Source: Flavobacterium sp. (GTDB taxonomy: Bacteria; Bacteroidota; Bacteroidia; Chitinophagales; Chitinophagaceae). Taken from it: a stretch of DNA of 58,317 bases. The number at the start of each line of letters is the position of its first letter. Within the stretch, counting starts at the first letter, position 1. The notes beneath the pieces are model-generated. The model made no database searches and had not been told where the DNA came from. It saw only the letters and a list, made by a program, of their open reading frames with translations. The DNA is taken from positions 1-58,317 of the forward strand of contig JASGCX010000008.1 in NCBI GenBank assembly GCA_030053925.1. The letters run 5' to 3'. A program made the position numbers and the translations under genes. Shown here in pieces: positions 46,083 through 54,148 of this stretch.

Positions 46083-48482
46083 ATGTTTGTAATAAAAAGA
46101 AACGGCAAAAAAGAATCTGTAAAGTTTGATAAAGTTACAGCTAGACTTGAAAAATTATCTTATGGCCTAAGCCCAATGGTAAACGTAATAGACGTGGCAA
46201 AAAAAACCATTGAGGGTATTTACGAAGGCGTAGCTACCACCGAGTTAGATAATCTAGCGGCTGAAACAGCAGCATCGCTTACAATTACGCACCCAGATTA
46301 TGCTATTCTTGCATCGAGAGTGGCCGTGAGTAACCTACATAAAAATACAGTGAAAAGTTTCTCTGACACAATGAGAAAACTTTACAACTATGTAGATACT
46401 GCTACTGGTAAACGTTTGCCACTGATTGCTAATGATGTGATGCAAATAATTGAAGATAACGCCGACTTGCTAGATAGTACGGTTATTTACGACCGTGATT
46501 TTGCCTTTGATTATTTTGGTTTTAAAACCTTAGAAAAATCGTACTTACTTAAAATAAATGGCAAAATAGTAGAACGACCGCAGCACATGTACATGCGTGT
46601 AGCTGTGGGTATTCACAAAAACAATATTGATAGTGTAATTAAAACCTACCACTTAATGAGTGAGCGTTGGTTTACACATGCTACACCTACCCTTTTTAAT
46701 GCAGGTACACCAAAACCGCAAATGAGTTCTTGCTTTTTACTAACCATGAAAGAAGACAGCATTGATGGTATTTACGATACTTTAAAACAAACAGCTAAAA
46801 TTTCGCAAAGTGCTGGTGGCATTGGTTTAGCCATTCATAATATTAGAGCTACTGGTAGCTATATTGGTGGTACCAATGGTACTAGCAATGGTATTATACC
46901 AATGTTGCGTGTGTTTAACGATACGGCTCGTTATGTAGACCAAGGTGGTGGTAAACGCAAAGGCGCATTTGCTATTTACCTAGAGCCTTGGCATGCCGAT
47001 GTGTTTGAGTTTTTAGACTTACGCAAAAACCATGGTAAAGAAGAAATGCGTGCAAGAGACTTATTTTTTGCATTGTGGATGAGTGATTTGTTTATGAAAC
47101 GTGTAGAAGCCAATGAAGATTGGAGTTTGTTTTGCCCAAATGAAGCACCTGGCCTAAGCGAATGTTGGGGCCCTGAATTTGAAAAACTATACACCAACTA
47201 CGAAGCTGCGGGCAAAGCAAGAAAAACCATTAAAGCACAGGATTTGTGGTTTAAAATATTAGAATCGCAAATAGAAACTGGTACCCCGTATTTACTGTAT
47301 AAAGATGCTGCTAACGGTAAAAGCAATCAGCAAAACTTAGGTACTATTAAAAGCAGTAACCTATGTACCGAGATAATAGAATACACAAGCCCCGATGAAG
47401 TAGCTGTGTGTAACCTGGCTTCGCTTGCGCTACCACGCTTTGTAATTGATGGCAAATTTGACCACCAAAAATTGTACGATGTTACTTACCAAGTAACCAA
47501 AAACTTAAACGCTGTTATTGACAATAACTACTACCCTGTAGAAGAAGCAAGAACATCTAATACCAAACACCGTCCTATTGGTTTAGGTGTACAAGGTTTG
47601 GCCGATGCGTTTATTATGTTGCGCTTACCATTTGAAAGTGAGCTTGCAAAAATGTTGAACAAAAACATTTTTGAAACCATCTACTTTGCTGCAATGACTG
47701 CTAGTAAAGACCTTGCAAAAGAACATGGTGCTTATGACACTTACCAAGGTTCACCAGTATCAAAAGGTATTTTTCAATACGATATGTGGGGTGTTACACC
47801 AACTGACCGTTGGAATTGGGCAAGCCTAAAAGAAGAAGTGAAACAATATGGTGTGCGCAACTCTTTGCTAGTAGCACCAATGCCTACTGCTTCTACATCA
47901 CAAATATTTGGTAACAACGAATGTTTTGAACCATACACAAGCAACATCTACACACGTCGTGTATTAAGTGGCGAGTTTATTATTGTAAACAAACACTTAT
48001 TGAAAGACTTAGTAAGCCTTGGTTTGTGGACCAATAACATGAAAAACAAGATTATTACGGCTAATGGTTCTATTCAAAACATTGATGAAATACCAGCAGA
48101 TATTAAAGAGCTGTATAAAACTGTATGGGAAATAAAACAACGCAACTTGATAGACATGGCAGCAGATAGAGGTGCTTATATTTGTCAGTCGCAATCGTTA
48201 AACTTATTTGTAGATAGCCCTACAACTTCTAAGCTAACTTCTATGCACTTCTACGGCTGGAAGAAAGGTTTAAAAACAGGTATGTATTACCTACGTAGCC
48301 AAGCTGCTACACAGGCTGTACAGTTTACCGTAGAAAAACAAGGTAGCCAAGAAGTAGCACCAGTAATACCAACCATGCAAGCCGTGGGTGCTACCGAAAC
48401 AACTTCTATAGACATTGAACCTACACAAGTTGATGGCCCAGTATGCACCATGCAAGATGGCTGTATTAGTTGTGGTTCGTAA
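46083..48482 (+). CDS. nrdA: Class Ia ribonucleotide reductase alpha subunit NrdA
   Basis: A 799-residue catalytic subunit. An N-terminal ATP-cone ([18 protein letters not shown], residues 1-18 onward) predicts dATP shut-off. Catalytic motifs are [11 protein letters not shown] (active-site Cys), [19 protein letters not shown]-type [11 protein letters not shown] (Asn, Cys, Glu), and [21 protein letters not shown]. Two tyrosines of the radical path lie in MYYLRSQAA. The tail [12 protein letters not shown] carries the redox-shuttle cysteines. It reduces ribonucleoside diphosphates using the NrdB radical. It is probably one transcript with nrdB, under the cobalamin riboswitch. Confidence 0.97.
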   Translation: MFVIKRNGKKESVKFDKVTARLEKLSYGLSPMVNVIDVAKKTIEGIYEGVATTELDNLAAETAASLTITHPDYAILASRVAVSNLHKNTVKSFSDTMRKLYNYVDTATGKRLPLIANDVMQIIEDNADLLDSTVIYDRDFAFDYFGFKTLEKSYLLKINGKIVERPQHMYMRVAVGIHKNNIDSVIKTYHLMSERWFTHATPTLFNAGTPKPQMSSCFLLTMKEDSIDGIYDTLKQTAKISQSAGGIGLAIHNIRATGSYIGGTNGTSNGIIPMLRVFNDTARYVDQGGGKRKGAFAIYLEPWHADVFEFLDLRKNHGKEEMRARDLFFALWMSDLFMKRVEANEDWSLFCPNEAPGLSECWGPEFEKLYTNYEAAGKARKTIKAQDLWFKILESQIETGTPYLLYKDAANGKSNQQNLGTIKSSNLCTEIIEYTSPDEVAVCNLASLALPRFVIDGKFDHQKLYDVTYQVTKNLNAVIDNNYYPVEEARTSNTKHRPIGLGVQGLADAFIMLRLPFESELAKMLNKNIFETIYFAAMTASKDLAKEHGAYDTYQGSPVSKGIFQYDMWGVTPTDRWNWASLKEEVKQYGVRNSLLVAPMPTASTSQIFGNNECFEPYTSNIYTRRVLSGEFIIVNKHLLKDLVSLGLWTNNMKNKIITANGSIQNIDEIPADIKELYKTVWEIKQRNLIDMAADRGAYICQSQSLNLFVDSPTTSKLTSMHFYGWKKGLKTGMYYLRSQAATQAVQFTVEKQGSQEVAPVIPTMQAVGATETTSIDIEPTQVDGPVCTMQDGCISCGS

Positions 48483-48510
48483 TAGATAAGGCATTAAACA
48501 ACCTACCTAC

Positions 48511-48546
48511 AAAAGCCGCACTTTACAGAGGTGCGGCTTTTTTGTG
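48511..48546 (+). terminator. Terminator of nrdBA
   Basis: The 10-bp stem AAAGCCGCAC (48512-48521) with GTGCGGCTTT (48531-48540) is perfect, has a 9-base loop and leads into TTTTTT. It lies 29 bases past the nrdA stop. Confidence 0.9.
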
Positions 48547-48594
48547 TTTGGGTGAAAAAAACAAATATTCAGTTCTTTTCATTAAGTTTGAAAC

Positions 48595-48807
48595 ATGAAT
48601 ACTATGCGAATTGACATATTAAATCCGAAAGCTACAAAGCTTTTAAAAGACCTTGCAGACTTAAACCTTATTGCCATTAAAGACACTTCTAAAAACGGCT
48701 TTGCAAGTGTTCTTAAAAAGCTACGTTCAAAAGCAAAATCAGCACCAACTTTTGAAGAAATAACTAACGAAGTAGAGCTAGTAAGAAGTAAACGTTGTGC
48801 AAAATAA
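48595..48807 (+). CDS. Type II antitoxin-like small protein
   Basis: A 70-residue charged protein: MNTMRIDILNPKATKLLKDL, then a Lys-rich middle and EEITNEVELVRSKR. The layout (short N-terminal strand, helices, EEITxEVExVRxKR tail) is that of Bacteroidota antitoxins paired with PIN-domain toxins. This agrees with the toxin head that overlaps its 3' end by 11 bases (48797). The partner toxin is broken, so this antitoxin may be solitary now. The ATG at 48595 or the one at 48604 could be the start. Confidence 0.75.
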   Translation: MNTMRIDILNPKATKLLKDLADLNLIAIKDTSKNGFASVLKKLRSKAKSAPTFEEITNEVELVRSKRCAK

Positions 48808-48895
48808 AGTTAGCAGAATTATCATTGATACTAATCTTTGGATTAGTTTTTTAATCACCAAAGATTTTGCAAAAGTGCGGCTTTTTTTGTGTTAG
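48797..48895 (+). pseudogene. Truncated PIN-domain (VapC-like) toxin
   Basis: From GTG 48797 the frame reads VQNKVSRIIIDTNLWISFLI and then TKDFAK before running into the copied terminator segment and a TAG at 48895. IIIDTNLWISFL is the N-terminal strand and first acidic residue of PIN ribonucleases (usual length ~130-145). Only about 26 native residues remain, so the nuclease is dead. It overlaps the antitoxin as intact pairs do. Confidence 0.75.
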
Positions 48896-48922
48896 GTGCA
48901 AGCGTAAAATAAAATCTCTCTA

Positions 48923-49540
48923 ATGAATCAAGCAGACCAAACAAATTATATTTCAAAAGCATTTATCAGTTGTAGTTTAAGGACAGAGGACAAGCAATTT
49001 GTAGACTTTATAGAAAGTATTTTGAAAGCATATAAAATATTACCTTTTGGAACAGTTGGTAAATTTTCTGCTGCACCGACAAACACAGCAGAATTAATGA
49101 AAAAGAATATTCCACTTGCTGACTTTGTTGTAGTTGTTGCGACACCAATATATTTCCAAAAAGACATAACGACAGAGAATACAACTTTTGCTATTTCTGA
49201 AATGCTTCACGTTGAATCAGGAATGGCATATATGGCAGACAAACCTCTTGTAGTTTTTGTTCAAGAAGGAACTAACGTTGGTAATTTTATTCCTACAATA
49301 ACACAGTACATAACATTAAATGGGAAAGAGGTAGATTTAAACGACAAATGGCAACTCATTGGACTGCTATTAAACAATACTTACACAATTGTTAGACAAA
49401 TAAAAGAACAAGCAGACAATAAAGTTTTCTGGAACACAATTACGAAAGGACTTGCTCTGTTTGGAGGTTTGAAAATACTAGAATCATTTTCAGAAGATGA
49501 GAAACCAAAAAGAAGAACAGTAAAACGAAAAACAAAATGA
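48923..49540 (+). CDS. TIR-like / nucleotide-hydrolase-fold protein, candidate stand-alone defence effector
   Basis: A 205-residue cytosolic protein. The N-terminal ~135 residues look like a TIR/deoxyribosyltransferase-like alpha-beta fold: KAFISCSLRTEDKQFVDFIE (first strand and loop), LMKKNIPLADFVVVVATPIY (core strand) and EMLHVESGMAYMADKPLVVF, where the Glu of HVESG could be the catalytic acid. The rest holds a mildly hydrophobic helix and a very basic tail (KPKRRTVKRKTK). TIR domains in bacteria cleave NAD in antiphage systems. No sensor partner gene is adjacent, so the role is a guess. It lies at the start of the accessory island, just before repeat element A1. Confidence 0.65.
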   Translation: MNQADQTNYISKAFISCSLRTEDKQFVDFIESILKAYKILPFGTVGKFSAAPTNTAELMKKNIPLADFVVVVATPIYFQKDITTENTTFAISEMLHVESGMAYMADKPLVVFVQEGTNVGNFIPTITQYITLNGKEVDLNDKWQLIGLLLNNTYTIVRQIKEQADNKVFWNTITKGLALFGGLKILESFSEDEKPKRRTVKRKTK

Positions 49541-49567
49541 AAATGTGCGACTAAAAACGTCTGCACA

Positions 49568-49768
49568 CAACATTAGGTTTGGCATTATTGGGGCTTCACG
49601 GATATTGCCTCAACATTTGTACTTTATTGTGCTTTTGTTTGGGCTTGACGTTATAAATTTGGCTTGTAAAAAAACATGATCCGCCGCTGCGGAAATCAGT
49701 TGGCTTTGGTTGTGGGCTAACGGAACTCGAAGCCTCCAATAACGCCAAGCCCTAGCGTTGGTGGCTAT
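49568..49768. repeat. 201-bp hairpin-ended element, copy A1
   Basis: This is a near-exact direct copy of 50543-50743 (I count three differences). Its own ends pair: CAACATTAGGTTTGGC and on (49568-49597) with the stretch 49729-49760 ending CCCTAGCGTTG, about 26 of 30 bases, with two unpaired bases on the 3' arm. The outermost pair is CAAC/GTTG. A central hairpin (TCCGC-CGCT-GCGGA) lies near 49680. No frame is conserved. It may be an attC-like recombination site, a MITE or a cassette spacer. Confidence 0.85.
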
Positions 49769-49783
49769 GTTTGACGACTGCCT

Positions 49784-49984
49784 TTAATCATTTTCATCAA
49801 GTGAAAAAACATCTTCGACAGACTTATTGAAAACTTTAGCAATTTTAAGAGCAAGGACTGTTGATGGAACATATTTATTTGCTTCCATTGCATTTATTGT
49901 TTGCCTACTTACAGACACTTTATTTGCTAAATCTTCTTGAGTGAGTCCATTTATAGCTCTTTCAATTTTAATACTATTTTTCAT
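49784..49984 (-). CDS. XRE-family HTH regulator
   Basis: A 66-residue protein that is nearly all helix-turn-helix: GLTQEDLANKVSVSRQTINAMEANKYVPS, with ALKIAKVFNKSVEDVF completing the fold. Single-domain XRE repressors of this size usually control their own small operon. Its start overlaps the end of the upstream membrane-protein gene by 11 bases, so the two are coupled. The pair is framed by direct copies A1 and A2, as if it were one movable unit. Confidence 0.9.
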   Translation of the reverse strand: MKNSIKIERAINGLTQEDLANKVSVSRQTINAMEANKYVPSTVLALKIAKVFNKSVEDVFSLDEND

Positions 49985-50468
49985 CGGACACAGATTTAGA
50001 ATTCTTGTATAAAATGTAGTTAAACCTTAAAATAAATATGAGTAGGACTGTAAACATATTGTAAATCATTACACTCAAAAATGCAGTATCATAAATAAAA
50101 ACAAATGCAATCAAGAGTAACGAATAGTTGACAAAGACTGCCCATAATAGTGAAGACAAACGAATTTTAGCAATGAACTCATCTTCATTTTTTTCTTTTG
50201 TAAATCCAACTAAAAGACAACCAATAATGAACAAAACACCTACAATTGTATTTGTTAAGTTTACAGAAACAAAACTGAAAAATTTCTTATCCCCAAAAAT
50301 TTGACTTGGGAATATTGAAAGCACTTTTGCATTTAACCAACTTGGCTCATAACCAGAAATTATAAGACACAGACCTAAAATAAATGAAGGAAAGAAAATT
50401 ACCCAACCAATCATTTTGTACTTGTTTGAAAATAATAATTTATGTGACATAGTAAATAGTTTCGACAA
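49974..50468 (-). CDS. Small membrane protein paired with the XRE regulator
   Basis: A 164-residue protein with four hydrophobic segments at about residues 20-40 (MIGWVIFFPSFILGLCLIIS), 68-88 (TNTIVGVLFIIGCLLVG), 107-124 (LLWAVFVNYSLLLIAFVF) and 129-150 (FLSVMIYNMFTVLLIFIL). No catalytic motif is visible and I do not recognise the family. Membrane protein plus XRE regulator pairs are common in Bacteroidota. Met7 (MSHKLLFSN) is another possible start. Confidence 0.8.
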   Translation of the reverse strand: MSKLFTMSHKLLFSNKYKMIGWVIFFPSFILGLCLIISGYEPSWLNAKVLSIFPSQIFGDKKFFSFVSVNLTNTIVGVLFIIGCLLVGFTKEKNEDEFIAKIRLSSLLWAVFVNYSLLLIAFVFIYDTAFLSVMIYNMFTVLLIFILRFNYILYKNSKSVSDEK

Positions 50469-50542
50469 AGGTATGGTATATCTTACATAAAGACAAAATT
50501 ATTTTACATTTTGACAGAAATATATGACAATAACACAGCAGC

Positions 50543-50743
50543 CAACATAAGGTTTAGCATTATTGGGGCTTCACGAATATTGCCTCAACATTTGTACTTT
50601 ATTGTGCTTTTGTTTGGGCTTGACGTTATAAATTTGGCTTGTAAAAAAACATGATCCGCCGCTGCGGAAATCAGTTGGCTTTGGTTGTGGGCTAACGGAA
50701 CTCGAAGCCTCCAATAACGCCAAGCCCTAGCGTTGGTGGCTAT
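50543..50743. repeat. 201-bp hairpin-ended element, copy A2
   Basis: Same orientation and length as A1, with about three base differences, all near the left end. It shares the pairing ends (CAAC ... GTTG) and the central GC hairpin. It lies between the membrane-protein gene (minus) and the ATPase gene (plus), 56 bases before the latter's ATG. Confidence 0.85.
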
Positions 50744-50799
50744 TTTTCAAGACCGCTATAGTTAAACAATTTCTTTAAAATTTGCTATCTTGCAACCAA

Positions 50800-52170
50800 A
50801 TGGATTTACAAAAAATAACAATAGAAAACTTTAAATGTTTCCAATCTCAAAACGAAATTGAGTTTGGACAACTTACATTACTCACCGGTGCAAATAGTAG
50901 TGGAAAGAGTTCTATAATTTACAGTATTCTCGGAGCTATCCAATCAGGAGAATTTCCTTTTCAGTTTTCCACAAATGGAAAATATGTAAATATGGGAGAC
51001 TTTAAAGAAATTATTTACAATCATAATAGGAAGGGTAAAATAAAGCTAGGATTTGAATTTAAAAATGGGAGTATTCATAAAATAGAAACAGTATGGGGTG
51101 AAAATCTAGTTAATAATTTACCAAAATTATTTGAACTAAATGCAAACTCTGATTATTTTGATTTGTCACTAAAATTAAAAGGACAAAAATATGTAGTCGA
51201 TTTTTCCTATGACCCCAAAAAAGACCCTAGTAACAATCTTATTTCTAAGGAGTTTTTCAAAAAACTTAACAACCTAATAATAGACACATCAAAAAATGAA
51301 TCAACAGAATCAAAAGTCAAAAAATCTAACCAAATTGACATATCCGATTATTTCGAAGAATTAAATAAAGCTCAAAATATAAAAGGTTTAGTATTAGATG
51401 AAATACCCTTTTTTGACGGAAAGCAAAAAGAAAAAGGGACTATTAAATTAAGGCAAACTATTGAAATTATATTTAATATATTTACTAATTATGACGAACA
51501 CATTAACTTTATTAGTTCATTCAGACTTCATCCTGATAGAACTTATTTAGAACAAACAAAATCAAAATTAAAAGTAAATAATTTTGGTGACGGCTATTTA
51601 GACCAAATAATATATTGGGAAACAAAAAATAAAACGAAATTTAAACAACTTATAAAAACACTAAAAGAATTACGCCTACTTGAATCTATAAAATCTAAAA
51701 GATTAGAAGGTGGTAGGTTTGAAATCTCTGTACAAATTAAAAAGAATGGCATTGACACATCACTAAGTGACGTAGGATTTGGAATTTCACAATTTCTGCC
51801 AATAATTGTTGCAGATTTACAATTACCTAAATCCTCTACTCTATTTATTGCTCAACCCGAAATCCACCTTCATCCAAGTGTGCAATCATCTTTTGGAGTC
51901 TATTTGACTAATCAAATAAAAGTAAATTCAAAGAATTATGTAATTGAAACGCATAGTGAATATCTTTTGAACAGAATAAGATTAGCTGTTGTAAAAGGTG
52001 AAATCAAAGAAGAAGAAGTAAAAGTAATATTTGTTGATAATGAATCTGAAGACAATACCATACACAAAATAAAATTCAATAAAAAAGGGCAAATACTTGG
52101 CGCACCTAGTAATTTTTTCAAAACATATATGATGGATGTAATGGAAATTGCAATAAAAGCTGCAAATTAA
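50800..52170 (+). CDS. AAA/ABC-type ATPase (OLD/DUF3696-like) of a two-gene module
   Basis: A 456-residue protein from ATG 50800 (MDLQKITIENFKCFQ). Walker A is GANSSGKSS (residues 30-38). A signature-like motif is LSDVGFGISQFLPIIV. Walker B plus D-loop is TLFIAQPEIHLHP, and YVIETHSEYLLNRI gives the H-loop. The C-terminal part (EVKVIFVDNESEDNTIHKI) resembles DUF3696/OLD-like ATPases but has no TOPRIM domain. Such SMC/OLD-type ATPases sense invaders in Septu, Gabija, PARIS and similar systems. The next gene starts two bases after its stop, so they form one unit. Base use is visibly more A-rich than in the core genes. Confidence 0.88.
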   Translation: MDLQKITIENFKCFQSQNEIEFGQLTLLTGANSSGKSSIIYSILGAIQSGEFPFQFSTNGKYVNMGDFKEIIYNHNRKGKIKLGFEFKNGSIHKIETVWGENLVNNLPKLFELNANSDYFDLSLKLKGQKYVVDFSYDPKKDPSNNLISKEFFKKLNNLIIDTSKNESTESKVKKSNQIDISDYFEELNKAQNIKGLVLDEIPFFDGKQKEKGTIKLRQTIEIIFNIFTNYDEHINFISSFRLHPDRTYLEQTKSKLKVNNFGDGYLDQIIYWETKNKTKFKQLIKTLKELRLLESIKSKRLEGGRFEISVQIKKNGIDTSLSDVGFGISQFLPIIVADLQLPKSSTLFIAQPEIHLHPSVQSSFGVYLTNQIKVNSKNYVIETHSEYLLNRIRLAVVKGEIKEEEVKVIFVDNESEDNTIHKIKFNKKGQILGAPSNFFKTYMMDVMEIAIKAAN

Positions 52171-52172
52171 GT

Positions 52173-52655
52173 ATGAAAAAAGATTTGTTTATTGATAATA
52201 ATATTGCAAGTAAATTCTCTAATCCTCAAGATAAAGAGTATATAAAACTCACAGAGTGGTTAATAAAATTTAACCCTGACGATGAAGATAATAAAAATAA
52301 ATATGCACATTTAGTAGTTTCAAAGAAGCTATTAGGAGAATACAATAGGTCTGCACAAGGTGCAAAAAGCGATACTGCTATTCCTGTAATTATTTCTAAA
52401 TTACAAATTGAAGGAAGATTAACGATTATTTCAAATCAGCAAATCAAAGACTTTAAAGCTGCCAATTATACAAAGACTTCTGAACGAAAATTGAGAAGTA
52501 ATAAAGAGGACAGAGAGCATATTCCTTTGGTTCTTTTGTCAGACAGAAAATTTGGACTTTCGAATGATGACAATTTCATTTACGATGTATTAAATTTCCC
52601 AGGCTTTACAGTACAAATAAAAAAAAGACCGGAGCACTTACCATACTCGAAATAA
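52173..52655 (+). CDS. PIN-like nuclease candidate, partner of the ATPase
   Basis: A 160-residue protein beginning MKKDLFIDNNIASKFSNPQD. The pattern fits a PIN-like fold: Asp at the end of strand 1 (LFIDNN), Glu in SKKLLGEYNRSAQG, and the Asp cluster in HIPLVLLSDRKFGLSNDDNF. It is short, without membrane segments. Two bases separate it from the ATPase gene, so it is likely translated with it. The family is not one I can name. By analogy with ATPase-nuclease defence pairs it would be the effector, with the ATPase as sensor. Confidence 0.7.
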   Translation: MKKDLFIDNNIASKFSNPQDKEYIKLTEWLIKFNPDDEDNKNKYAHLVVSKKLLGEYNRSAQGAKSDTAIPVIISKLQIEGRLTIISNQQIKDFKAANYTKTSERKLRSNKEDREHIPLVLLSDRKFGLSNDDNFIYDVLNFPGFTVQIKKRPEHLPYSK

Positions 52656-52662
52656 AACGGCG

Positions 52663-52856
52663 TACAATATGGGGTTTGGGGAAGGTTGGGTATTTGAAAA
52701 ACGTGAAGCGAGGAACTGCTGCTGAGTTTTGTTTTGTTGTTGATGTTTACTACTGCTAATTGATTGCCTTTATTCGTCTAGCCCAAACTGAAGTTGAATA
52801 GCGAACAAATGTTGATGTGCGTTGCGTCAAGCCCAACTTTTGCCAAACCATATGTA
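52663..52856. repeat. Hairpin-ended spacer element B
   Basis: The end arms 52663-52690 (TACAATATGGGGTTTGGGGA and on) and 52832-52856 (ending CCAAACCATATGTA) pair over 20 bases, with an extra A and an extra GG left out on the 5' arm. The architecture is like A1/A2 but the sequence is unrelated overall. It lies between the convergent PIN-like and endonuclease genes. No coding frame. Confidence 0.65.
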
Positions 52857-52867
52857 AGGCGATGGCT

Positions 52868-54148
52868 TTATTCTTCAATTTGGTTCATTATCCAATTTGT
52901 CCAACCTGTAATTGTTGAAGCTCTTCTAAAATAGGTTGTGTCTGACCCTACATTGTGCAGTTTTGAACGTTTCATAACCTCAACAATTGTTTCTTTTGTT
53001 GGCATTTCGCCATTGTCAAGATAAAGTTTTAATGTCTGTTTGAATGCTGAATGTGATGAAATGAGTCTAACAAATTCGCTTTGTCTGTCTATAATGGATA
53101 AGTTGAAAACTCGTTTTCCTTTGTCTGACAAAAAGCAAACAATTTGCCCATTTTCTCGTCCAATTTCCACAAGTCCTAAATATTTTCCGGCATTAGAATA
53201 GTAGTCTGTTTGCCTTGCGTCAAAGTCGTAGTTTTCGGTAATTTCTTCTTTGCTTATTGAGCCTTTTTCTTTTAAAAGTTCGCAAAGGTTGATTACTCTT
53301 TCAAAACTGTCTGCTTGTGGAAAGGGAATTTCAGGTTCTTTTACAGTTTTAGATGTGTCAATAATTTGTTGTATTATTTCAAGATTGAATGCACCTTCTT
53401 GAACAGCGTATTTCTTTTGCTTAACCAATACCAAAGAATTATAGTGGTTAGTGTTTGCAAAAGTATATTCTCGCAGATGGAAAATTCCATTTGTGTATGT
53501 CAAGAAAATGGGACGAACTTGCTTTGTAATTTTATTGTTCCAAAGTTTGTAAGGATAATAAAGTTGCCTTACAAGAAAATCGTCTGAAATGTAATTTTTT
53601 GCTTCAATTAGACTTAAAGAACTATCACCTTCATAGCCACCATCAATTTCAATTTGTGAGTTACCAACACTTACTTTAAATAATCCTTTTGAAGAATTAA
53701 TGTTGAAATCAAAAGACGATGAACTCATTCGACCACTAACGGTTGGCAATAAATTGTCTTCTCCTGTGAAGTCGTGAAGAATTTTTGTTACAAATGCACA
53801 ATTGATTGCTGTTGCTTCACTTGTTATGTCTTTATAATCTAAGCTTTCTAAAAAAGTTGGAAACTCAATCTTCGAAACATCAATATCATCTTTATTAAAA
53901 TCACAAAAAGTATCGAAAGTTCCAATTACATAACCACCTCTTGAAGTTGGTAAAATCGAAAAATTATTGTCTGCAAATAGTTTTGGAAGTTGCGATTTAT
54001 GGTCAAACTTTGTCATTAAACGAGCTTCCCTAAACTTATTGATGTCGGTAGATGAAATTAAAATGTGGCCGTCTACAGAAATCTTTTCGATAATTTTATG
54101 CTTGTCAAATATTTGTTCCCAAGCAATATCATTTTTAGATTTACTCAT
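52868..54148 (-). CDS. Type II restriction endonuclease candidate (PD-(D/E)XK)
   Basis: A 426-residue protein. The likely nuclease core is QIEIDGGYEGDSSLSLIEAKN, with the Asp of EIDGG and the E-A-K triad as the PD-(D/E)XK residues, followed by DDFLVRQLYYPYKLW. A helix-rich N-terminus and a winged-helix-like C-terminus (KGSISKEEITENYDF) complete it. I place it with type II enzymes because its 5' end is read immediately after, and its start overlaps the stop of, an adenine methylase gene (54141-54148). The target is probably the sequence the methylase protects. Confidence 0.8.
   Translation of the reverse strand: MSKSKNDIAWEQIFDKHKIIEKISVDGHILISSTDINKFREARLMTKFDHKSQLPKLFADNNFSILPTSRGGYVIGTFDTFCDFNKDDIDVSKIEFPTFLESLDYKDITSEATAINCAFVTKILHDFTGEDNLLPTVSGRMSSSSFDFNINSSKGLFKVSVGNSQIEIDGGYEGDSSLSLIEAKNYISDDFLVRQLYYPYKLWNNKITKQVRPIFLTYTNGIFHLREYTFANTNHYNSLVLVKQKKYAVQEGAFNLEIIQQIIDTSKTVKEPEIPFPQADSFERVINLCELLKEKGSISKEEITENYDFDARQTDYYSNAGKYLGLVEIGRENGQIVCFLSDKGKRVFNLSIIDRQSEFVRLISSHSAFKQTLKLYLDNGEMPTKETIVEVMKRSKLHNVGSDTTYFRRASTITGWTNWIMNQIEE

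Larger units (their letters stand above)
48531..48898. repeat. Direct repeat of the terminator half flanking a broken toxin-antitoxin pair
   Basis: The segment 48531-48554 (GTGCGGCTTTTTTGTGTTTG and on) recurs at 48875-48898 with two one-base length changes and about one substitution. The antitoxin gene and the truncated toxin lie exactly between. The second copy interrupts the toxin frame. Confidence 0.7.

Noticed and set aside
48584-48591. TAAGTTTG as a promoter -7 element for the antitoxin gene
   Set aside because: It would start transcription at the ATG itself, and no TTTG lies 19-20 bases before it.
49568-50743. IS element bounded by A1 and A2 as terminal repeats
   Set aside because: No transposase is present between them, only a small HTH protein and a membrane protein, and the copies are direct.
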